6,638 nucleotides of DNA from Treponema sp. (GTDB lineage Bacteria > Spirochaetota > Spirochaetia > Treponematales > Breznakiellaceae), in the NCBI GenBank assembly GCA_031284105.1, contig JAITAN010000049.1:1-6638 (forward strand), given 5' to 3'. A program made the translations under genes and the position numbers. Within the stretch, counting starts at the first letter, position 1. Each line of letters opens with the position of its first letter. Of this stretch, positions 1 through 6,244 are shown piece by piece. The notes under the pieces are model-generated. The model made no database searches and had not been told where the DNA came from. It saw only the letters and a list, made by a program, of their open reading frames with translations.

Positions 1-691
1 TGAATGCATAAACTCTCTTCTCGAAGCATCGGATCAGGTCGGGGGTGACCGGAGGCTCGAGTCCGTTGAAAAGGTCGGAGAATGCCTCGTGGACCGTCAG
101 GCGGAACCGCTCACTGAACGCCTCACAGATCACTCGGACGGTTTCCGCCACAAATCCCGTATCGTAAAAGTAAACATACAGCAAAAGGGCGCGAAAACCG
201 CCGAGAGTGTTCGCGGCGGGGGAGGCCACGCGCTTGAGGACCATCCCGAAGATCGGGCGGCAGCTTGCGAAGATATCTGCAAACGCCTCACTCGATTGTG
301 CGAAGCCCAGCAATGGCTCGAACACCGCCCATGAGCTTTTGCAGAGCTGCGCCGCGTGCTCTTCAGTACGTTCTGCGTGACGGAGCACATTCTCAACGTA
401 TGCTATGAGCGGGAAAATGCGCTCACGCACCTGGAGAAATGGGAGCCCGACGAGATCGATGATCGCGGCGAATCCCTGAAGGATGTTGCTGTGCGCCTTC
501 CAGTTGAGCTGCTCGAGATCAACCGCCCCGAGCAGGTCGTAGAAGTGGTCGGTCATTCGGGAAAACGAGTCGTCTCGGTAATGCTTCATGACCCCGAAGT
601 TGACCGTTTTGGCCCCGAGGTAGCGCCTCATAAACTTGAAGAGCGGCTTCGGGTGAGCACCGCCAGCGACGCGGATGGCGTCAAGGATCAC
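1..691 (-). CDS. Hypothetical protein, 3' end cut by the window edge
   Basis: The minus strand is open without a stop from base 826 to the left edge (275 codons); the in-frame stop just upstream is at 827-829. I do not recognise the protein. It looks like a soluble, mainly helical protein rich in Leu, Phe, Ala and Val, with stretches such as DLEQLNWKAHSNILQGF and LTVHEAFSDLFNGLEPP. No signal peptide or clear membrane segment is visible. I chose GTG at 691 because GGAG lies 5 bases upstream; TTG at 709 and ATG at 631 are alternatives. Protein-like sequence continues up to codon 826 without a start codon, so the 5' end may be truncated. The plus strand in the same codon register also has long open frames. 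A hand count over about 100 codons gave GC near 75% at minus-strand third positions against 62% at first positions, which favours this strand. The call is moderate only. Confidence 0.5.
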   Translation of the reverse strand, partial: MILDAIRVAGGAHPKPLFKFMRRYLGAKTVNFGVMKHYRDDSFSRMTDHFYDLLGAVDLEQLNWKAHSNILQGFAAIIDLVGLPFLQVRERIFPLIAYVENVLRHAERTEEHAAQLCKSSWAVFEPLLGFAQSSEAFADIFASCRPIFGMVLKRVASPAANTLGGFRALLLYVYFYDTGFVAETVRVICEAFSERFRLTVHEAFSDLFNGLEPPVTPDLIRCFEKRVYAF

Positions 692-809
692 GACCGCTCC
701 ACGAAACAAGCGGATGGGCAGCCCGGTGACGCGCTTCTGGACGAGGAGGAGCTCTCCCCAAACCGTGCAGACGGCCGCAACGACCGGCGCCTCCCGAGCA
801 TACCCGCCG

Positions 810-893
810 GCGATGAGGCGCCGTCTTTAGACAATGAGGCGCTATCTTTAGATAATGGCGCGCCGTCTTTAGGCGATGAGGCTCCGTCTTTAG
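810..893. repeat. Four tandem 21-bp direct repeats
   Basis: Four units of exactly 21 bp lie end to end (810-830, 831-851, 852-872, 873-893). Each ends in CTTTAG and has a variable, GC-rich front half; units 1 and 4 differ at one position. On the plus strand the repeat can be read as a seven-residue motif of the form (D/N)(E/G)A(P/L)SL(D/G). On the minus strand each unit carries a TAA in the frame of the left-hand gene. Differences between units change the encoded residues freely, which does not suggest selection on a protein. They could be a decayed coding repeat or binding-site iterons. Confidence 0.85.
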
Positions 894-954
894 GCGCGGC
901 GAAAAACGGGGCGGCGCGCGCGCCGGTTTACGCGCGGAGTCCGTAACAAAGACG

Positions 955-983
955 TTGCCCGCGTATGCGGATAAACATATACA
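955..983 (+). promoter_or_regulatory. Possible sigma70-type promoter
   Basis: TTGCCC (955-960) and TATACA (978-983) are separated by 17 bases. They lie about 30 bases upstream of an ATG with a good ribosome-binding site (AAGGAG at 1003-1008, 5 bases before ATG 1014). The positions fit a promoter for the broken gene that follows. The -35 match is only partial, so this is a candidate. Confidence 0.35.
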
Positions 984-1013
984 CTGCCGGCTTAAGCACG
1001 CGAAGGAGTTTTT

Positions 1014-1553
1014 ATGAGCAAGAACCTATTTTTTGTGCACTGTCGGTAAGTCTACCGGCATCGGTTCCGGCCGGGTGCGATAACCCGAATTCATTGTTTA
1101 ACGGCCGTGATGATGGGCAAAAGACGCTCATCATCGAGATATACCGGCAAACGTACGCGTGAATGCGGCTAATCCCAAGTCGAGCCAAAGCAGGCCGCCG
1201 GATCCTACCGGCGCGGGGCTATTGCCCGATCTTTACGAGGCGGTATTCAGAAAAGACTCGGACTACTAGCGGGGGAGGCGCGGGGCGCGGCAAGCGGCGC
1301 GGCAGACGAGCCGCCCGCGTCCGGCCGGGTCATCATCGCGCCGGGGAGCCGCATCAAGATCGCCGGGGACGGGAGCGCGCGGAAGGTACCGGGGAACCTC
1401 ATCGGGAACAACCCTTCCCGACTGCCGGCGCAGCTTCCCGCGATGATCGCCGGAGCGTACCGCGTGCGGGTGATCGCACGGTATGCTTCAGAGGGTTCTC
1501 TCTTAAAAGAGCCGCGTCAACCGGCTCGCGAAGCGGAACTTCCGGTTTCATGA
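1014..1553 (+). pseudogene. Remnant of a DUF4469-domain protein
   Basis: The ATG at 1014 has a strong AAGGAG site but its frame stops after 11 residues (TAA 1047-1049) and again at 1170-1172. The same frame then stays open to TGA 1551-1553 and encodes a stretch resembling the C-terminal Ig-like DUF4469 domain, found in bacterial proteins that often carry an HU-like N-terminus. The recognisable blocks are IAPGSRIKIAGD, then KVPGNLIGNNPSRL, LPAMIAGAYRVRV and GSLLKEPR. Family members usually have more residues between the AGD block and the KVPGNL block, so an internal deletion is likely. Between 1050 and 1270 protein-like pieces lie in different frames, for example GRDDGQKTLIIEIYRQTYA ending at 1162 and LLPDLYEAVFRKDSDY ending at 1269, suggesting several frameshifts. 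No HU-like N-terminus is visible. I am fairly sure of the DUF4469 resemblance but not of the original start or length. Confidence 0.55.
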
Positions 1554-1954
1554 TCCGTAAGCGGCGACCCGCGCGCGCTCCCGCGTTTCCGCCTTGCGGG
1601 GTATGCGGGCGCTTCGCATGGCCATACGAGAGCATCACGCGGGTATATGCACGCGGATCGCATCGGTATATATGCGAGAAAGGCGCGCCGCCCGGAGCGT
1701 TGAGGGCGCATAGGCGGAGCGGGTGCGGATGATACGGAAAGAAGGGCGGCGCGTAAAAAACGCTACGCTCACATCGTGTTCCGCGAAGCCCTCGGCATCC
1801 GCGGCCGCCTTGACGCTCCATAACCTTTCAGGCGAAATATACCCCGTATTAGGGCGTATATACGAAAGCGCGCGTATATGCCGCAGCTCTGCGAAATACC
1901 GCCTAACGTTTCTGAAATTGTAAATAAAATAACCATTCGGAAAATCTTGAAATA
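1554..1954. other. Gene-free intergenic stretch, GC-rich then AT-rich
   Basis: I see no convincing gene here. Several overlapping frames are open on both strands, but none has a family match or a good ribosome-binding site. The GC-rich part carries recurring TATATGC-type words (around 1643, 1669, 1855 and 1874) and one clear hairpin, listed separately. Composition switches to AT-rich at about 1921, marking the left edge of a probably foreign block. Confidence 0.5.
1853..1882. repeat. Imperfect inverted repeat or hairpin
   Basis: GGCGTATATACG (1853-1864) can pair with CGCGTATATGCC (1871-1882) across the loop AAAGCG. Eleven of twelve positions pair, two as G-T, with one A/C mismatch. The left arm contains a perfect 10-bp palindrome at 1855-1864. 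No T-run follows on either strand, so it is not a standard terminator. It may be part of a dispersed intergenic repeat. Confidence 0.5.
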
Positions 1955-1981
1955 TTGACAAAGTATTTTTTGTGATAAAAT
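1955..1981 (+). promoter_or_regulatory. Probable promoter of the broken acetyltransferase gene
   Basis: A perfect TTGACA (1955-1960) is followed after 15 bases by TAAAAT (1976-1981). The spacer is shorter than the usual 17; AAATAG at 17 bases is a poorer alternative. It lies about 30 bases upstream of the start of the GNAT remnant and coincides with the shift to AT-rich sequence. Confidence 0.5.
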
Positions 1982-2013
1982 AGTCTTTGCATAAGGAGGG
2001 GATAAAATAATAT

Positions 2014-2489
2014 ATGGAAATCAAAAACAGGTATTTAACCGGCATTGAAAAAATTGTGGAAATATATAAAGATGTTGTCGAAAATATGCTTGCCGATAAT
2101 ATAGTACGACGGGATGAATCGTATCCGAACAAAAATACGGTACGGAAGACATAATAAAAGGCCAACTGTATGCATGAATAATAAATAATGAACTTGCATC
2201 TGTTTTTGTCTTAAACGAAGAATTTAATAAAGAATATGTAGAAGCGCAATGGGAATACGAGAATGATAAGTTTATAATTCTACGCCGAATTTGCGTAAAG
2301 GTAAAATATCAAAATAAAGGCATAGGAACAAAAACGACGGAAATGATAGAAGAAGCAGGTTGGAAGAAAGGGCTGTTTTATATTTTTGAGAAAGTAATAC
2401 GGAAAAGAACACATAAAAAAGGGAGGATGTTTCGCAAACAGGTCTGTATATGTTCCGGGCATTCGCCCCTCCAGGGTTTAGCCGGCTAG
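2014..2489 (+). pseudogene. GNAT-family N-acetyltransferase, disrupted
   Basis: GNAT enzymes transfer an acetyl group from acetyl-CoA to an amine. ATG 2014 follows AAGGAGG at 1993-1999 with a long 14-base spacer and gives 46 residues beginning MEIKNRYLTGIEKIVEIYKD before TAA at 2152-2154. The homologous sequence continues in another frame from about 2136, as EDIIKGQLYA, an in-frame TGA (2175-2177), then IINNELASVFVLNEEFN. The frame change falls at an A5 run (2131-2135). The acetyl-CoA motif is clear (CVKVKYQNKGIGTKT, with the Q-x-x-G-x-G pattern). Immediately after EMIEE (about 2352-2360) the sequence jumps to WKKGLFYIFEKVI, which in intact relatives is the C-terminal strand. About 30-35 residues, including the usual second half of the acetyl-CoA fold, are missing. 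Recognisable homology ends near 2399; the frame runs on into a GC-rich cassette and stops at 2487-2489. Three lesions make a functional product very unlikely. Confidence 0.8.
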
Positions 2490-2555
2490 GTCGGGCCGCT
2501 GCGCTTTGTTCCCGCGCTTCTTTCACCCGTATTCCCGCCGGGACGTTGTTATACA
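2445..2555. mobile_element. GC-rich cassette with short inverted ends, possible small repeat element
   Basis: A block of 111 bp, about 59% GC by hand count, sits inside otherwise strongly AT-rich sequence. It is bounded by TGTATA (2445-2450) and TATACA (2550-2555), which are inverted repeats of each other, each followed inward by a CCGG-type run. It lies exactly where the broken GNAT frame loses homology and just before the orphan gene's promoter. On the minus strand it can be read as NNVPAGIRVKEAREQ onward, but there is no ribosome-binding site. It may be a MITE-like or dispersed repeat. No second copy is visible in the window, and I could not identify target duplications. Confidence 0.35.
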
Positions 2556-2587
2556 CAATTGTTTTTGATACTTCTCCGGGAAATATA

Positions 2588-2616
2588 TTGACAAAAGATA
2601 ATTACATGGATATAAT
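2588..2616 (+). promoter_or_regulatory. Consensus sigma70 promoter of the orphan gene
   Basis: TTGACA (2588-2593), a 17-base spacer and TATAAT (2611-2616) match the sigma70 consensus at all twelve positions. Transcription would begin near 2622-2624. This rules out the in-frame ATG at 2606 as the main start, because it lies in the spacer, and points to ATG 2648. Confidence 0.8.
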
Positions 2617-2647
2617 TTCTTGTATATTTCATGATGGGAAAAGACAA

Positions 2648-3091
2648 ATGAATTTACCGGATAATAATACATTGAAAATATTGGAAGAAAGAAAGAATTA
2701 TCTCATAACTAAAAAAGACGCTAATGTTAAGAGTTATATACCGGCGGAAATAGGAGCGCTTGATAGAGCCATGAATCTTATCAAATTGGTTCACGAAAAA
2801 ATTCCAGACGAAATATTGAAAAAAATAATAACAGAAAGCGAACCGGTAACTAAAACTAATGGTGAAGAACATGACGACAATGCGAAATATGACGTCTTGT
2901 ACTCATACGAAAAGGAAATAGCGAAAGATTTGAAATTGGACATATCATTCATAAAATATAAGGATGATAAACATGTAATTCTGGCGTTAAAAAAATATAA
3001 AAGGAATTTATTAAAATGGGCATATCAAGGGAAAGTGAGAACAACGCTAGAAATTCTTGAAGAAATACTAGAGAAATCAAAAGAAATATAA
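2648..3091 (+). CDS. Orphan hypothetical protein, 147 residues
   Basis: I do not recognise this protein. The start is set at ATG 2648 because a perfect promoter overlaps every earlier in-frame start; the leader would be only about 25 bases. The ribosome-binding site is weak (GGGA at 2636-2639). Residues 1-60 are predicted by eye to be helical, with a charged first helix (about 8-22) and a second around 35-60. Residues 62-80 form a polar, acidic linker (ESEPVTKTNGEEHDDNAK). Residues 81-147 are rich in Lys, Glu and aromatic residues and end in a long amphipathic helix (TLEILEEILEKSKEI). No signal peptide, membrane segment or known catalytic motif is apparent, so it is probably cytoplasmic. It is strongly AT-rich, unlike the conserved genes to the right, which suggests acquisition by transfer. 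It stands alone between the GNAT remnant and a structured element starting 21 bases after its stop. Confidence 0.75.
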   Translation: MNLPDNNTLKILEERKNYLITKKDANVKSYIPAEIGALDRAMNLIKLVHEKIPDEILKKIITESEPVTKTNGEEHDDNAKYDVLYSYEKEIAKDLKLDISFIKYKDDKHVILALKKYKRNLLKWAYQGKVRTTLEILEEILEKSKEI

Positions 3092-3112
3092 ATAATAAAA
3101 GCAAAAACAACT

Positions 3113-3171
3113 GCGCTTAACCCTGCGGCAAAGATGCCGGATTAGGCGTAGCAAAAACTGCTGCGAAGCGC
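3113..3171. other. Predicted three-helix structured element, 59 bases
   Basis: Hand folding gives an outer stem GCGCTT/AAGCGC (3113-3118 with 3166-3171, 6 bp). It encloses hairpin CGGCA-AAGA-TGCCG (3126-3139), which three pairs CCT/AGG (3122-3124 with 3144-3146) can extend, and hairpin CGTAGCA-AAAAC-TGCTGCG (3147-3165, 7 bp with one G-T). Nearly every base is paired. A competing pairing of 3114-3120 with 3142-3148 is also possible. It lies 21 bases after the orphan gene's stop. No T-run follows on the plus strand; on the minus strand the sequence beyond it is T-rich (TTGTTTTTGCTTTTATT), so a terminator on that strand is possible. It has no tRNA features. It could be a 3' structure, a small RNA or a dispersed repeat. 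Confidence 0.45.
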
Positions 3172-3456
3172 CTGTCATGGACGATTGGCGGACTTCTTTC
3201 TATTTTTTCCATTCATGTTTTAATAGTCTCTATTCTGCTTCTTTTATCATTCCGCATTTTTTCATCGCTTTTTCAGAAACGAATAACATAGTCCCGCAAA
3301 TTCTTCTTCCATGTTGAACCTTTTTCTCTTGCCGCGCTTCCCTCCCCACAGTTTTCAGCTCTTCTGAAGAGCATACCGTTATGGAACTTGTCTCTAGGGC
3401 GAGTTCACACAGCAGGCGATTTTTTGAGGTTTTTACGCGTGAAGTGCGGCAGACGC
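3172..3456. other. Intergenic stretch with no supported gene
   Basis: The sequence between the structured element and the end of the YibE/F gene contains no gene I can support. A minus-strand frame stays open through it and ends at 3230, with a lysine-rich tail (for example LLCELALETSSITVCSSEEL), but it has no start of its own and overlaps the 3' end of the YibE/F gene in another frame. A perfect interrupted palindrome GCTCTTC-T-GAAGAGC lies at 3358-3372 and the palindrome CGCCTAGGCG spans the YibE/F stop codon at 3454-3463. No clear terminator for the operon is seen immediately after 3457. Confidence 0.4.
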
Positions 3457-4647
3457 CTAGGCGGAAAAACCACCCCTGTCCTTTCCTCCCAGGATAATCC
3501 CGCCCGCGAATACCGTCAGCGGCGCTACGAGCGTCAGCCCAAAACAGCCTACCAGCGTATGCACTATTTCGGAAGAAACCCACACCATGTTAATAACGTT
3601 TTCCAAAGGCACGCCCTGCGCTATAAAAGTCATAATCATAGCCGTATACTCGGCGGAGTATGCCAGCAGCAAGGTGGTAGACATGGTGCCGGCCGCATGG
3701 CGGGATACGGAAACCCCGCTCTTGATGAGATTGAAACGGGTGACGGCGGGATGCTGTTTCTTAATTTCGTCCATTGCGGAAGCTATGTCCATAGCGAGAT
3801 CCATCATGGCCCCCGACGAAGCGAGAAAGATGCCGGAAATGAAGAGGCGGGCGATATTCAGGTGGGCGTAGCCCGAATAGAGGAGGGTTTCGGCAAACGG
3901 GCGCACGGCTCCGTGTATCTTAAACCAGTAGGTAAAGAAAAAAGCCAGCAAGGAGGTGAGAAGCACGCCTCCCATAGAGCCGGCAAAGGCGGTAAGTCCC
4001 CGTTTCGTGAGACCTCCCACAAGGAAGATGATCACCGCGGTTAAAACGGTTGTTATGATCACCGAAGCCGCGATGGGATCCCAGCCCCGCAGCATTGCGG
4101 GAAACAAAATACGGATCAGGGCGGCGGCCGTGAACACAAAGGAAATAATGATCTTCACGCCCATCCACCCCATAATAAGGATGATGAACAAAAAGAACAG
4201 AACGCAAAGAAACACCGTTTTACCGGTGCGGTAATGATCCATGACCTGAGCGTGCCGCATTGCGCCGTCTTCCGAAATACTTACCGACACCAACGCGGAA
4301 TCTCCGGGCGCAAACAGTTTGTCCAGTTCTATTTTACCCATGAGGTTGTTGGACCCGGAAAAGATTTGTCCCTTAAACGGGCCGGAGCGTATTTCAACTT
4401 CAAATTGCTGCTCTCCCTGTTTCACGGGACCCGTGATCTTTACCTTTTCATTATTAACGTCAAGTATCTTGCCGCGCGCTAATTTCGCGCGGCCCGGTAC
4501 GGCGCTCCCCTCAAAACCGGTGGGCAGGGCCATGCAGATAGCCATAAACAGAACGGATACCAGCGCAAAGATGCGATCCCGTTTGTTTTCATGCCTTATA
4601 AGTGTATTGCGAAGCAAACTTCGCGCTTTTGCGCCGGTATTTTTCAT
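3457..4647 (-). CDS. YibE/F family integral membrane protein
   Basis: The 396-residue product belongs to the YibE/F family of multi-pass bacterial membrane proteins, whose biochemical role is not established. A first hydrophobic segment (about 26-42) is followed by an extracytoplasmic region of about 100 residues (45-142). Roughly seven or eight hydrophobic segments then lie between 144 and 388. Family hallmarks are the SGIFLASSGAMMDLAMDIAS block (271-290) and AAGTMSTTLLLAYSAEY (318-334). The start is ATG 4647, with AAAAGGAG 9 bases upstream; GTG 4671 would add eight residues and place the ribosome-binding site inside the gene. It starts 31 bases after the phosphatase stop on the same strand, with no terminator between them, so the two are probably co-transcribed. 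It appears intact and full length. Antisense frames at 3388-4044 and 4319-5038 are shadows. Confidence 0.9.
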   Translation of the reverse strand: MKNTGAKARSLLRNTLIRHENKRDRIFALVSVLFMAICMALPTGFEGSAVPGRAKLARGKILDVNNEKVKITGPVKQGEQQFEVEIRSGPFKGQIFSGSNNLMGKIELDKLFAPGDSALVSVSISEDGAMRHAQVMDHYRTGKTVFLCVLFFLFIILIMGWMGVKIIISFVFTAAALIRILFPAMLRGWDPIAASVIITTVLTAVIIFLVGGLTKRGLTAFAGSMGGVLLTSLLAFFFTYWFKIHGAVRPFAETLLYSGYAHLNIARLFISGIFLASSGAMMDLAMDIASAMDEIKKQHPAVTRFNLIKSGVSVSRHAAGTMSTTLLLAYSAEYTAMIMTFIAQGVPLENVINMVWVSSEIVHTLVGCFGLTLVAPLTVFAGGIILGGKDRGGFSA

Positions 4648-4656
4648 GTCAAGAAA

Positions 4657-4664
4657 CTCCTTTT
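4657..4664 (-). promoter_or_regulatory. Ribosome-binding site of the YibE/F gene
   Basis: The minus strand reads AAAAGGAG, 9 bases before ATG 4647, in the 31-base gap after the phosphatase stop. It decides the start against the in-frame GTG at 4671. Confidence 0.75.
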
Positions 4665-4678
4665 CACCCACCCCGCGG

Positions 4679-6217
4679 TCATTGCAAGGCGATGCTCAAG
4701 TTCATGGCCGAAGCGAGCTTTCTGAAAATGTCCGTATTATCGTAGTATCCGCCGAAAAGCTCTTGATGTACCCCTTTGGCAAACGTCGGTACCGGAACGC
4801 CGGTGTGGGCGTAAGACGTCCAGCCTATGCCCGCGGTTTGGTTCATAATTTGGGTGATTTTCACGGTCAGCGGCTCATAGCCGCCGTAAAGCAAATACCG
4901 ATCCTCCGCTACCGGACGCTCGATCTCATTTCCCATGGAACGCTGAAAGGCAAACTCCAACTGTTCTTTCTGAAAATCCGAAAGACCGTTGTAGTCCAGT
5001 CCGAAGGCGTCTTTTATAGACGGAATGAGGTCCGATAATCTTGCCTGGGCCCGCGGGGTGTTTTTCTTGTAAGGCGACAATACGTCGCTATTAAAGGCGA
5101 TGAAGGACTTTTTCTGAAGCGCGACCTTGTCGAAAAACGTATCGTACTGGGTGCCGGCGAAGCCGATGGTCATGCCGCCGGTTTCGTGATCGCCGGTGAT
5201 AACGATGAGGGTTTCCCGCGGGTGGGCTTCCGCGAAAGACACGGCGGCCCGTACGGCCTCGTCAAAAGCAAGGACGTCGTGAATGGAAGCGCCCGCGTCG
5301 TTGGCATGACACGCCCAGTCCACCTTGCCGCCTTCCACCATCATGAAAAAGCCTTTGGGGTTGTCCTGTAAAAGCTCGATTCCCTTCCGCGTATAATCCG
5401 CAAGGGAAAGATCGCCGCTTTTGCGGTCGATTTCGTAAGGCATGGCCCCGTCGTCTTGGAGCGTCTCATTCACCGCAATGACCTTGCCCGCGCCGGGCTT
5501 CAATGCGGCGAAACCTTCTTTTGAATTAACATACGCGTAGCCTTGCGCTTTTGCCCGCTCTATCGCATCGGGCTGATCGTTGTTCTTGCCCGTGTTCTGG
5601 CTCACCGCGCCGCCCGCGAAATATTCAAAGCCGCTGTCCGCAAGCTGCACCGCGATATCGTAGTAATTGCTCCGTGAGGGAACCTTGGCGTAAAAAGACG
5701 CGGGCGTTGCATGGTTCAAGGTAACGGTAGATACGATACCGATCTTCATACCCGCCTCGTGAGCGTATTCGGCGATGGTCTTGTAGGTTTTTGTCTTTCC
5801 CGGATCCATATTGATGACCCCGCTTAACGTCTTATTCCCCGCAGCAAGCGCGGTTCCGGCTGAAGCGGAATCGGTGATAAAGGTTCCCGCGTCATAGGTG
5901 GTGGCCAAACCCGATACCGGGAAGCGTGTAAAGCTCATTTTGGTGATATTGACGTCTTTAGAAGAGCGCGCGGTAGCGAAAACTTCCGCTGCGCTGATTT
6001 GCGGCATGGCCATACCGTCCCCGATAAACAGAAACACGTATTTCGCCTGCCCCGACTGAACCGTTGCGGTATTCCGTTCCGCGCTGTTGTCCGCGCGGGC
6101 CGCGGCGAAAAGCGGCGTGTGCGCGCTCATCGCGATGGAAAACGCGGCTAATACGGCGCATAACGCGCCCCGTTTCATGTGTGATAAAGCAATCTTCCGA
6201 TTATTACCCTGATTCAT
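4679..6217 (-). CDS. phoA: Alkaline phosphatase, secreted
   Basis: This 512-residue enzyme of the PhoA family hydrolyses phosphomonoesters and releases phosphate outside the cytoplasm. An N-terminal signal peptide has a positive n-region (MKRG), a hydrophobic core (LCAVLAAFSIAM, about 19-30) and a likely cleavage near residue 42 (AAARA before DNS). All expected catalytic and metal-binding positions are present: D67 in FIGDGM, nucleophile S117 in ITDSASAGTA, H169 and T171 in NHATPASFY, E295, D300 and H304 in VEGGKVDWACH, D343 and H344 in VITGDHETGGM, and H471 in YAHTGVPVPTF. By family knowledge these bind two zinc ions and one magnesium ion. The start is ATG 6217 because AAAGGAG lies 6 bases upstream and the signal peptide follows directly. 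The frame stays open to 6502, but that extension lacks a binding site and would bury the signal peptide. It looks intact and is probably the first gene of a two-gene operon with YibE/F. Confidence 0.95.
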   Translation of the reverse strand: MNQGNNRKIALSHMKRGALCAVLAAFSIAMSAHTPLFAAARADNSAERNTATVQSGQAKYVFLFIGDGMAMPQISAAEVFATARSSKDVNITKMSFTRFPVSGLATTYDAGTFITDSASAGTALAAGNKTLSGVINMDPGKTKTYKTIAEYAHEAGMKIGIVSTVTLNHATPASFYAKVPSRSNYYDIAVQLADSGFEYFAGGAVSQNTGKNNDQPDAIERAKAQGYAYVNSKEGFAALKPGAGKVIAVNETLQDDGAMPYEIDRKSGDLSLADYTRKGIELLQDNPKGFFMMVEGGKVDWACHANDAGASIHDVLAFDEAVRAAVSFAEAHPRETLIVITGDHETGGMTIGFAGTQYDTFFDKVALQKKSFIAFNSDVLSPYKKNTPRAQARLSDLIPSIKDAFGLDYNGLSDFQKEQLEFAFQRSMGNEIERPVAEDRYLLYGGYEPLTVKITQIMNQTAGIGWTSYAHTGVPVPTFAKGVHQELFGGYYDNTDIFRKLASAMNLSIALQ

Positions 6218-6223
6218 CTGTTT

Positions 6224-6230
6224 CTCCTTT
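6224..6230 (-). promoter_or_regulatory. phoA: Ribosome-binding site of phoA
   Basis: The minus strand reads AAAGGAG, 6 bases before ATG 6217. It fixes the start of the phosphatase at the signal peptide rather than at the upstream in-frame ATG 6502. Confidence 0.85.
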
Positions 6231-6244
6231 AATGATGAACAGTA

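Noticed and set aside
810..893. CRISPR array
   Set aside because: The repeats are directly contiguous with no unique spacers and are too short and variable.
356..946. Plus-strand frame of 196 codons opposite the left-hand gene
   Set aside because: It lies in the mirror codon register of the minus-strand frame, is very rich in charged residues as mirror frames tend to be, has only a GTG start without a good binding site, and is preceded by a stop at 332. It cannot be fully excluded.
1635..2165. Minus-strand frame of 176 codons
   Set aside because: It crosses the sharp GC-to-AT boundary, overlaps the GNAT remnant and its promoter, and has no family resemblance or ribosome-binding site.
2450..2647. 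N-terminal extension of the orphan protein to 2450 or 2606
   Set aside because: The upstream part reads through the GC-rich cassette, and the perfect promoter at 2588-2616 would place these starts upstream of the transcript.
3113..3171. tRNA gene
   Set aside because: The cloverleaf-like fold has only three arms in 59 bases and lacks a T-loop, an anticodon arm of proper size and a 7-bp acceptor stem.
3266..3316. Tiny minus-strand frame starting MEEEFAGLCYSF
   Set aside because: It is under 20 codons with a weak ribosome-binding site and no supporting context.
3388..4044. Plus-strand frame of 218 codons
   Set aside because: It is antisense to the well-supported YibE/F gene and has no family features.
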